DNA from: Cryptomeria japonica
Taxonomy: Eukaryota; Streptophyta; Pinopsida; Cupressales; Cupressaceae
Assembly: GCF_030272615.1 (NCBI RefSeq)
Contig: NC_081412.1
Span: forward strand, 339,382,870 to 339,446,869
Direction: 5' to 3'
Length of the DNA stretch: 64,000 bases
A program made the translations under genes and the position numbers. The notes under the pieces are model-generated. The model did no database searches. It saw nothing but the letters and a program-made list of their open reading frames with translations, and was not told where the DNA came from. The first letter of the stretch is position 1. Each line of letters begins with the position of its first letter. This document shows, one piece after another, positions 24,022 to 34,771 of the stretch.

Positions 24022-27000
24022 ACTAGCTCTAGAATCGAGGCTTGCATCTTGAAACCCTGTTGTGCCTCAAAACACTGATTTTGATGCTCTGAAACTGGGG
24101 CTTTCGAGGCACAAGCTTTGGAATGACGTTCTAAGAGCACAATGTGCACAAACATCAGATTTTGATGCTATTGACAATAAAATCAAGACTTGCATCTTGA
24201 AAACTTGTTGTGCCTCCAAACATTGATTTTGATGCTCCAAAAATGAGTCTTTCAAGGCACAAGATCTGAAATGAGCTTCTAAGAGAATGATGTGCATCAA
24301 AATCAAATTTTGATGCTACAGGCTCCAGAATAGGGACTTGCTTCTTGAAACCTTGTTGTTCCTCCAAACACTGATTTTGAGGTTTCAAAATTGGGGTTTT
24401 CGAGGCACAAGCTCTACAAATGAGGTTCTAAGAGCACGATGTGCGTCAAAATAACGTTTTGACAATATCGACTCTGAAATCGCGACTTCCATTTTGCAAC
24501 CTTGCACCTCCAAACACCAATTTTGATGCTCTAAAACTGGGGCTTCAAGGCACAAGCTCCTAAACAAGGTTCTAAGAGCACAATGTGCTTCAAAATTGCA
24601 TTTTGACACTACCGGCTCTGGAATCGGGACTTCCATCTTGAAACCTTGTTGTGCCTCCAAACACCAATTTTGATGCTCTGAAACTGAGGCTTTCGAGGTG
24701 CAAGCTCCGAAACAAGCTTCTAAGAGAACGATGTGCATCAAAATTGAATTTTGATGCTACCAGCATGGGAATTGAGACTTGCATCTTGAAACCTTGTTGT
24801 GCCTCCAAACATTGATTTTGGTGTTCCAAAATCAAGGCTTTCAAGGCACAAGCTCTAAAATGAGGTTCTAAGAGCATGATGTACATCAAAACTGCATTTT
24901 GATGCTACCGACTCTAGAATCGAGAATTGTGTCTTCAAACCTTGTTGTGCCTCCAAACACTAATTTTTATGTTCCAAAAATGAGGCTTTTGAGGCACAAC
25001 CTCCGAAATGAGGTTCTAAGAACACCATGTTTATCAAAATGGTGTTTTGATGCTATCGGCTTGAGAATTGGGAGTTGTGTCTTGAAACCTTGTTGTGCCT
25101 TTAAACAATTATTTTGATGTTTTGAAACTGGAGCTTTCAATCCACGCGCTCTGAAATGAGGTTCTACGAGCACAATGTGCATCAAAATCACATTTTGACA
25201 CTCCAGGCTACGGAATAGGGACTTGCATCTTGAAAGCTTGTTGTGCCTCCAAACACCAATTTCAATGCTTCAAAACTAAATATTTTGAGGCATAAGCTCC
25301 AAAACAAGGTTCTACCTCGATTTTGATGCTCCAAAACTGGGGCTTTCGAGGCACAATTTCTAAAACAAGGTTCTAAGAGCACAATGTGCATCAAAATTGA
25401 ATTTTGATGCTACTAGCTCTAGAATCGGGGCTTGCATCTTGAAACCTTGTTGTGCCTGAAAACACTGATTTTGATGCTCCAAAACTGAGGCTTTCCAGGC
25501 ACAAGCTTCAAAATGAGCTTCTAAGAGCACGATGTGCACCAAAATCAGATTTTGACGCTATTGACTCTAGAATCGTGACTTCCATCTTGAAACCTTGTTG
25601 TGCCTCCAAACATTGATTTTGATGCTCCAAAATTGGGTCTTTCGAGGCACAAGCTCTGAAATGAGCTTCTAAGAGAATGATGTAGTTCAAAATTGACTTT
25701 TGACGCTACAGACTCTGGAATAGGGACTTGCTTCTTGAAACCTTGTTGTGCCTCCAAACATTGATTTTGATGTTTCAAAATTGGGGCTTTCGAGGCACAA
25801 GCTCCGCAAACAAGGTTTTAAGAGCACGATATGCATCAAAATCACGTTTTGACACTATCAGCTCTGAAATCACGACTTTCATCTTGCAACCTTGCACCTC
25901 CAAATACCAATTTTGATGCTCTCAAACCGGGATTTTTGAGGCACAAGCTCCTAAACAAGGTTCTAAGAGCACAATGTACTTCAAAATCGCATTTTGACAC
26001 TACCAGCTCTGGAATCGAGACTTGTATCTTGAAACCTCGTTGTGCCTCCAAACACCAATTTTGATGCTCTAAAACTTGAGCTTTCGAGGTCTAAGCTCCA
26101 AAACAAGGTTCTAAGAGAACGATGTACATCAAAATTGAATTTTGATGCTACCAGTACAAGAATCGGGACTTGCATCTTGAAACCTTGTTGTGCCTCCAAA
26201 CATTGATTTTGAAGTTCTAAAATCAGGGCTTTCAAGGCACAAGATCTGAAATGAGCTTCTAAGAGCACAATGTATATCAAAATTTCATTTAGACGCTACC
26301 GACTCTAGAATTAGGAATTGTGTCTTCAAACCTTGTTTTGCCTCCAAACACTAATTTTTATGCTCCAAAAATGAGGCTTTTGATGCACAACCTCCGAAAT
26401 GAGGTTATAAGAACACCATGTTTATCAAAATCATGTTTTGACGCTATCAGCTTGATAATCGGGACTTGTGTCTTGAAACCTTGTTGTACCTTTAAACATT
26501 GATTTTTATTTTTTGAAACTGGAGCTTTCGAGCCATGCGCTCTGAAATGAGGTTCTAAGAGCACGATGTGCATCAAAATAACTTTTTGACATGACAAGCT
26601 CCAGAATAGGGACTTGCATCTTGAAAGCTTGTTGTGCCTCCAAACACCAATTTTGATGCTTCAAAACTGAAGATTTTGAGGCATCAGCTATAAGACAATG
26701 TTCTACCTCAATTTTGATGCTCCAAAACTGGGGCTTTTGGGACACAATTTCTAAAACAAGGTTCTAAGAGCACCATGTGCATCAAAATTAAATTTTGATG
26801 CTACTAGCTCTAGAATCAGAGCTTGCATATTGAAACCTTGTTGTGCCTCAAAACACTAATTTTGATGCTCCAAAACTGGGGCTTTCGAGGCACAAGGTTT
26901 GAAAAAAGAATCTAGGAGCATGATGTGCACCAAAATCAGATTTTGATGCTATTGACAGCAGAATCGGGACTTGCATCTTGAAACCTTGTTGTACCTCCCA

Positions 27001-27540
27001 ACATTGATTTTGATGCTCCAAAACTGGGTCTTTTGAGGCACAAGCTCTTGAATGAGCTTCTAAGAGAATGATGTGCGTCAAAATTGAATTTTCATGCTAC
27101 AAGCTCCGGAATAGGGACTCGCTTCTTGAAACCTTTTTGTGCCTCCAAACAGTGATTTTGATGTTTCAAAATCGAGGCTTTCGAGGCACAAGCTCCTCAA
27201 ATGAGGTTCTAAGAGCATGATATGCATCAAAATCACATTTTGACAGTATCAGCTCCAAAATCACGACTTCCGTCTTGCAACATTGCGCCTCCAAACACCA
27301 ATTTTGATGCTTTAAAATTGGGGCTTTCGAGCCACAAGCTCCTAAACAAGGTTCTAATAGCACAATGTGCTTCAAAATCACCTTTTGACACTATCGGTTC
27401 TGGAATCAAGACTTGCATCCTAAAACCTTGTTGTGCCTCCAAACACCAATTTTGATGCTCTGAAACCGGGGCTTTCGAGGTGCAAGCTCCTAAACGAGGT
27501 TCTAAGAGAATGATGTGCATCAAAATTGAATTTTGATGCT

Positions 27541-27660
27541 TCTAGAATGGGAATCAAGACTTGCATCTTGAAACCTTGTTGTGCCTCCTAACATTGATCT
27601 TGAAAGCTTGTTGTGCCTCCAAACACCAATTTTGATGCTTCAAAACCCAATATTTTGAGG
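27541..27660. repeat. Satellite recombination junction (monomer type 8 to type 2)
   Basis: The sequence gcctcctaacattga is joined to tcttgaaagcttgttgtgcc, so a type-8 monomer runs straight into a type-2 monomer. Types 9 and 1 are missing at this point. This is the simple signature of unequal exchange or deletion within the array. Confidence 0.75.
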
Positions 27661-28774
27661 CATAAGCTCCAAAACAAGGTTCTACCTTGATTTTGATGCT
27701 CCAAAACTAGGGCTTTTGCAGCATAATTTCTAAAACAAGGTTCTAAGAGCACAATGTGCATCAAAATTGAGTTTTGATACTACTGGCTCTAGAATCGGGG
27801 CTTGCATCTTGAAACCTTGTTGTGCCTCAAAACACTAATTTTGATTCTAAGAAACCAGGGCTTTCAAGGCACAAGCTTCAAAATGAGGCTCTAAGAGCAC
27901 AATATGTGCCAAAATCAAATTTTGAAGCTATTGACTCTAGAATCGGGACTTGCATCTTGAAACCTTGTTGTGCCTCCAAACATTGATTTTGATGCTTTAA
28001 AACTGGGTCTTTCGAGGCACATGCTCTAAAATGAGCTTCTAAAAGAATGATGTGCGTCAAAGTTGAATTTTGACGCTACAGGCTCTAGAATAGGGACTTG
28101 TTTCTTGAAACCTTGTTGTGCCTCCAAACACTGATTTTAATAATTCAAAATCGGGGCTTTCGAGGCACAAGCTCCGCAAATGAGGTTCTAAGAGCACGAA
28201 GTGCGTCAAAATCATATTTTGACAATATCACCTACAAAATTGCAACTTTCATCTTGTAACCTTGTGCCTCCAAACACCAATTTTGATGCTCTGAAACCAA
28301 GGCTTTTGAGCCACAAGCTCCTAAACAAGGTTCTAAGAGCACCATGTGCTTCAAAATCGCATTTTGACACTACCGACTCTAGAATCAGGACTTGCGTCTT
28401 GAAACCTTGTTATGCCTCCAGACACCAATTTTGATGCTCTTAAACCGGGGCTTCCAAGGTGCAAACTCCAAAACAAGGTTCTAAGAGAATGATGTGCATC
28501 AAAATTGAATTTTGATGCTATGAGCATGGGAATCGGGACTTGCATCTTGAAACCTTGTTGTGCCTCCAAACATTGACTTTCATGTTCCAAAATCAGGGCT
28601 TTCAAGGCACAAGCTCTGAAATGAGGTTCTAAGAGCATGATGTACATCAAAATTGCGTTTTGACGCTACCGACTCTAGAATTGGGAATTGTGTCTTGAAA
28701 CCTTGTTGTGCCTCCAAACACTCATTTTTATGCTCTGAAAATGAGGCTTTTGAGGCACAACCTCCGAAATAAGG

Positions 28775-28860
28775 TTCTAAGAATCCTGTTTTGACGTAAA
28801 GGCTTGAGAATCGGGACCTTGAAATCTTGTTGCGCCTCCAAACACCAATTTTGATGCTCT
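28775..28860. repeat. Satellite recombination junction (monomer type 1 to type 7)
   Basis: A type 9/1 monomer (gaggcacaacctccgaaat, ggcttgagaatc) passes after a short deletion directly into a type-7 monomer (gcctccaaacaccaatttt, cacaatctcctaaac), skipping types 2-6. This accounts for the 568-bp HOR interval. Confidence 0.7.
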
Positions 28861-31800
28861 GAAATCAGGGCTTTCAAGGCACAATCTCCTAAACAAGGTT
28901 CTAAGTGCACAATGTGCTTCAAAATTGCATTTTGACACTACTGGCTCTAGAATCGGGACTTGTGTCTTAAAACCTTGTTGTGCCTCCAAACACCAATTTT
29001 TATGCTTTGAAACCAGGGCTTTTGATATGCAAGCTCCAAAACAAGGTCCTAAGAGAACGATGTGCATCAAAATTCAATTTTGATGCTACCAGCACGGGAA
29101 TTGGGACCTGCACCTTGAAACCTTGTTTTGCCTCCAAGCATTGATTTTGATGTTCCAAAATTAGGGCTTTCAAGGCACAAGCTCTGAAATGAGGTTCCAA
29201 GAGTACGATGTACATCAAAATTGTGTTTTGACGCTACCAACTTTGGAATCGGGAATTATGTCTTGAAACCTTGTTGTGCCTCCAAACACTAATTTTTATG
29301 CTCCAAAAATGAGGCTTTTGAGGCACAACCTCTGAAATGAGGATCTAAGAATACGAGGTTTATCAAAATCATGTTTTGACGCTATCGGCTTGAGAATCGA
29401 GACTTGTGTCTTGAAACCTTGTTGTGTCTTTGAACGTTGATTTTGATGTTTTGAAACTGGAGCTTTCGAGCCACGTGCTCCGAAACGCGGTTCTAAGACC
29501 ACGATGTGCATCAAAATCATGTTCTGACACTACAAGCTCCGCAATAGGGACTTGCATCTTGAAAGCTTGTTGTGCCTCCAAACACCAATTTGGATGCTTC
29601 AAAACCAAAGATTTTGAGGCATAAACTCCAAAACAATGTTCTACCTCAATTTTAATGCTCTAAAACTGGGGCTTTTGAGGCACAATTTCTAAAACAAGGT
29701 TCTAAGAGCACAATGTACATCAAAATTGAATTTTGATGCTACTGGCTCTAGAATAGGGGCTTGCATCTTGAAACCTTGTTGTGCCTCAAAACACTGATTT
29801 TGATGCTCCGATACGGTGGCTTTAAAGGCACAAGCTTCGAAATGAGGTTCTAAGAGCATGATGTGCGCCAAAATCAGATTTTGATGCTACTGACTCTAGA
29901 ATCGGGACTTGCATCTTGAAACCTTGTTGTGCCTCCAAACACTGATTTTGATGTTTCAAAATTGGGGATTTCGATGCACAAGCTCCGCAAATGATGTTCT
30001 AAGAGCACGATGTACGTCAAAATCACATTTTGACACTACTGGCTCCGAAATCGCGACTTCCATCTTGCAACCTTGCACCTCCAAACACCAATTTTGATGC
30101 TCCAAAACCGGAGCTTTCAAGGCACAAGCTCCAAAATGAGCTTTTAAGAGAATGATGTGCGTCAAAATTGAATTTTCATGCTACAAGCTCTGGAATAGGG
30201 ACTTGGTTCTTGAAACCTTGTTGTGCCTCCAAACACTAATTTTGAAGTTTCAAAATCATGGCTTTCAAGGCACAAGCTCCACAAATGAGGTTCTAAGAGC
30301 ACGATGTGCGTTAAAATCACATTTTCACAATACCTGCTCCGAAATCACGACTTCCATCTTCCAACCTTGTGCCTCCAAACACCAATTTTGATGCTCTAAA
30401 ACTGGGGCTTTCGAGCCACAAGCTTCTAAACAAGGTTCTAAGAGCACAATGTGCTTCAAAATCGCATTTTGACACTACCGGCTCTGGAATCAGGACTTGC
30501 ATCTTGAAACCTTGTTGTGCCTCCAAACACCAATTTTGATGCTTTGAAACCAGGGCTTTCGAGGTGCAAGCTCTGAAACAAGGTTCTAAGAGAATGATCT
30601 GCATCAAAATTGAATTTTGATGCTTCCAGCACGGGAATCGGTACTTGCATCTTGAAACTTTGTTGTGCCTCCAAACATTGATTTTGATGTTCCAAAATAA
30701 AGGCTTTCAAGGCACAAGCTCTGAAATGAGGTTCTAAGAGCACGATGTACATCAAAATTGTGTTTTGATGCTACCAACTCTGGAATTGAGAATTGTGTCT
30801 TGAAACCTTGTTGTGCCTCCAAACAATAATTTTATGCTCCAAAAATGAGGCTTTTGAGGCACAACCTCCGAAATGAGGTTCTAAGAACACCATGTTTATC
30901 AAAATCATGTTTTGACGCTATTGGCTTGAGAATCAGAACTTGTGTCTTGAAACCTTGTTGTACCTTTAAACATTGATTTTTATGTTTTGAAACTAGAGCT
31001 TTTGAGCCATGCACTCTGTAATGAGGTTCTAAGAGCACGATGTGCATCAAAATCACGTTTTGACACTATAGGATCGGGAATAGGGACTTGCATCTTGAAA
31101 GCTTGTTGTGCCTCCAAACACCAATTTGGATGCTTCAAAATCAAAGATTTTGAGGCATAAGCTCCAAAACAAGGTTCTACCTCGATTTTGATGCTCCAAA
31201 ACTGGGGCTTTCGAGGCACAATTTCTAAAACAAGGTTCTAAGAGCACAATGTGCATCAAAATTGAATTTTGATGCTACTGGCCCTAGAATCGGGGCTTGC
31301 ATCTTGAAACCTTGTTGTGCCTCAAAACACTGATTTTGATGCTCTGAAACTAGGGCTTTTGAGGCACAAGCTTCGAAATGAGGTTCTAAGAGCATGATGT
31401 GCGCCAAAATTAGATTTTGACGCTATTGACTCTAGAATCGGGACTTGCATCTTGAAACATTGTTGTGCCTCCAAACATTGATTTTGATGCTCCAAAACTG
31501 GGTCTTTCAAGGCACAAGCTCCGAAATGAGCTTCTATGAGAATGATGTGCATCAAAATCGAATTTTGACGCTACAGGCTCCGGAATAGGGACTTGCTTCT
31601 TGAAACCTTGTTATGCCTCCAAACACTGATTTTGATTTTTCAAAATCGGGGCTTTCGAGGCACAAGCTCTGCAAACGAGTTTCTAAGAGTTGAATGTACG
31701 TCAAAATCAGGTTTTGACACTACTGGCTCCAAAATCGCGACTTCCGTCTTGCAACCTTGCACCTCCAAACACCAATTTTGATGCTCCAAAACCAGGGCTT

Positions 31801-32347
31801 TTGAGGCACAAGCTCTGAAACAAGGTTCTAAGAGAATAATGTGCTTCAAAATCACATTTTGACACTACCGGCTCTAGAATCAGGACTTGCATCTTGAAAC
31901 CTTTTAGTGCCTCCAAACACCAATTTTGATACTCTAAAACCAGGGCTTTTGAGGTGCAAGCACCGAAACAAGGTTCTAATAGAACTATGTGCATCAAAAT
32001 TGAATTTTGATGCTACTAGCATGGGAATCGGGACTCTCATCTTGAAACCTTGTTGTGCCTCCAAACAATGATTTTGATGTTCCAAAATCGGGGCTTTTAG
32101 GACACAAGCTCCGAAATGAGGTTCTAAGAGCACAATGTACATCAAAATTGTGTTTTGATGCTACCGACTTTGGAATCAGGAATTGTGTCTTGAAACCTTG
32201 TTGTGCCTCCAAACACTAATTTTTATGCTCCAAAAATGAGGCTTTTTAGGAACAACCTTTGAAATGAGGTTTTAAGAACACCATGTTTATCAAAATCGTG
32301 TTTTAACGTTATCGGCTTGAGAATTGAGACTTGTGTCTTAAAACCTT

Positions 32348-32700
32348 CACTAGAAAATTTGGGCCTAATTTTCGACGGTCAATTGTCGGTAGTCCAACGA
32401 CACCACGTCGAACTTCCGACAAATTTAATCATCGAAAACTCATCGTCGGTCTTTCTGATGATGCCATTGACGTCAGAATTTTGACAACGTTACGCTCTTA
32501 TCCGACGGGGCATATATTTCCTCCCCGACCACAAAATTACACAGATTCCCATTGGAATTCTGACGGTCGCTATGTTTTCTCCTCAACGACTGTCCAAAAA
32601 GAAGTGACGTCGGATATACAGCATCCTTGTCGGATGTTTCTTTGGTTGTCGTGAGAATTCCAACGATGTCAGACCATGTGGGTCAGATGGCTTTGTCGTC
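32348..32700. repeat. CACTA left terminal inverted repeat and subterminal repeats
   Basis: After the CACTA end, at least a dozen variants of cgacgg, gtcgg, ccgacg and cgtcgg in both orientations occupy about 330 bp, plus the word gtcagaattttgaca, which recurs at the right end. Such arrays bind the transposase in known CACTA elements. The open frames here are incidental. Confidence 0.8.
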
Positions 32701-33171
32701 GATGATTGAAAGCATTGCATGAGTTCTACTTTTAAAAATTACATGAAACATTTTTAATTTATTGGATTCAGTGTTATTTGAAAAAAAGTTTATCAATATT
32801 GACGTTTCCTTTCTCCAAGAATTTGATCTAGGATTTTTCCATTAGATAATATGTAACATCCAATGACTAAATATGTTATTTACAAATGCTTATTTTATTT
32901 AATTATCATCTGAGTGTGAATTATAATTTATATCTGTGTGGAAGCAGAAGATACAAGGTAAAGACTCGTGCGCAAGTAAATTTCGTAAACGAAAGCAAGA
33001 AAGCATTAGCTTGAATGACCTAGAAACAAGCTCATCAACTACCTACAAGAGAGCAATTGGAGAAAAGCATAGGAAAGTGTTAAAGGGTGATAAATACATA
33101 CAGAGTATGCAATACAAACAAACAATGTCTGGAGTGTGTGATGTGAAGTCTCTAATTTATGTGCGGAGGGA
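32701..33171 (+). other. CACTA interior, possible upstream part of the captured DRM gene
   Basis: An AT-rich non-coding stretch is followed by a Lys/Ser-rich frame (about 32936-33172; FRKRKQESISLNDLETSSS visible) that ends with a stop just where the DRM-like frame begins one base out of register. It could be the poorly conserved region upstream of the methyltransferase domain, but I cannot show that. Confidence 0.35.
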
Positions 33172-33355
33172 CTAACTGGTTTTGGAGTTCCTAGGAGACC
33201 TATTGGGCCACGCTTGGAGGAAATCAATGTGTTCATGCAAGGGCCACCTTTTTTCTATTATGAGAATGATACTTTTGCACCGAAGGATATTTGGAAGGCA
33301 ATATCCAAAAATTTCTATAGTGTGGAACCAGAGTTGGCAGACTCGAAGTACTTTT
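33172..33355 (+). pseudogene. Fragment of a DRM-type DNA (cytosine-5) methyltransferase
   Basis: About 61 codons read LTGFGVPRRPIGPRLEEI, then GPPFFYYENDTFAPKDIW and ISKNFYSVEPELADSKYF. The GFGVP, GPPFFYYEN..APK.(I/V)W and (E/V)EPE..DSKYF blocks are characteristic of the N-terminal methyltransferase region of plant DRM proteins, the de novo enzymes of RNA-directed DNA methylation. The fragment is cut exactly after SKYF by the LTR at 33356, and its continuation does not reappear beyond that element. It lies inside the CACTA, so gene-fragment capture is the simplest reading. Family assignment is from remembered motifs. Confidence 0.72.
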
Positions 33356-34491
33356 TGATGAATACTAAGAGGGGGGGTGAATTAGTATACCAAATAATAC
33401 TAAACTTAAACACATAAACAGATTAGCAGTAAACCGGTATAACAGTTTTACTAACAAACCAGTTAACACAAATGCAAACCAAACAGCAAATAAGGCATTC
33501 ACCCACAGAAGCACAATCACCATAACACAATAGATTTTGATGTGGAAACCCAAATGGGAAAAACCAAGGTGAGATGAAACTAACAAGTAACTATTTGTAG
33601 AATAGTAACCAGACCGGTTAAGGTCATACAATGTTCTTCACCAAAATAGATCCTGTTAGGAATCTCAATCTCTGTTAGGAGATAAGTCCGATCAAAGACT
33701 ACCTTGTGAGAGGATTTCAGATCCACAGATGTGAACCACCTTATTAGAGGATTTATAAAGGCTTTTCTGGGCCTACCCGGTTAAGGGTTTCAGACTTGTC
33801 AAAGATGTGAGTAATCAACAAGTGAATGATCTAGCAAATAGCAGAGTCTGCTTGGTTAGATCCATGATAGCTCATTGCTAATGCATTTTAGCATTACTTC
33901 AGTCTTTCGTAAATCCACACTCTGTTACAGCACACAGACTTGATCTTCTCTTCTAAGATCGCACATACAAAAACTCATCAACCACCACAAACCCTAACAG
34001 CTACATCACATTAAACCCTAGACATGATCTCCTTAAAAGGAATCTGATTTCATGTCGGTCCAATAGGATTCCATTGCAAGTTCCTAGGTTCATTTCATCT
34101 AGACACATTTGATAACATGACACAAAATCATCGTCAAAGTGTCGGTGGTTGGTAACTCATCACAAAAATACCGGTTGGTAACTCATCATAGAGTATTGTC
34201 GGTTCATACAACTTTACCAATTACCTATTGTCCGAGAATGAAGACTGGGAAAATGATAACTACCACTACAGTTTCTTCGCTCCGCTTGAGATCCTCGAAC
34301 CGCTTGAGGTCTTCATACCGCTTGAGATCGGTAAACACTTTCTACAAAACACGGATAGCCTAAAGACTATAATACATAATACTGGTTTGGAACAAATATC
34401 GGTTGAGCATAACTCATACATAGAAAGTGATCTCCAAGCAAGTGTGTGTCCATCAATGACAATCACAACATAAACATCAAAAATGCCAACA
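33356..34491 (-). repeat. 3' LTR of the truncated element (1,136 bp)
   Basis: The plus-strand read starts tgatgaatactaagagg and ends catcaaaaatgccaaca, the reverse complement of the LTR ends of the element at 41148-53441 (tgttggcattttgatg ... tattcatca). The 18-bp caagcggt-type repeats are present as reverse complements at about 34281-34333, three copies rather than five. Confidence 0.92.
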
Positions 34492-34505
34492 ATCTCCCCC
34501 TTTGG
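34492..34505 (-). other. Polypurine tract of the truncated element
   Basis: Plus strand atctccccctttgg is the reverse complement of ccaaagggggagat, directly abutting the LTR. Confidence 0.85.
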
Positions 34506-34771
34506 CATTGATGGCAACACTTAGGAAAAATTTTGACATCTAAGTGTTTTACAACAGAAAATATGCCATAATCAAAATTACTTCCCCTAAGCATATACAC
34601 TACCCATTTTGCAGAAAATACAATGTATACTACTCCCTTACAGAGATAAACATGAAAGTATACATAACATGCATCAAAATTTTAAATGCAGAATACTACT
34701 CCCCCTTTGCCAACAATGACAAAGTACAGATGAATAACCCCTATTTCCATTATCATTAAAATCATAAGAGT

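Larger units (their letters stand above)
24022..32347. repeat. Satellite array, block B
   Basis: The array resumes in the monomer where the Gypsy entered. HOR landmarks are at 24968, 26359, 28729, 29297, 30833 and 32224, so intervals are 1,391, 2,370, 568, 1,536 and 1,391 bp. The normal units flank a rearranged stretch (26359-30833). The block ends at ctt (32345-32347), duplicated after the CACTA element. Short frames on both strands are by-products of low stop density in the monomer. Confidence 0.97.

Noticed and set aside
24022-32347. Regular repeats reminiscent of a CRISPR array
   Set aside because: The units are about 147 bp, contiguous without unique spacers, and the genome is a plant. 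It is satellite DNA.
32331-32654. 107-codon plus-strand frame at the CACTA left end
   Set aside because: It starts in satellite sequence and crosses the terminal repeat; composition follows the CGACGG repeats.
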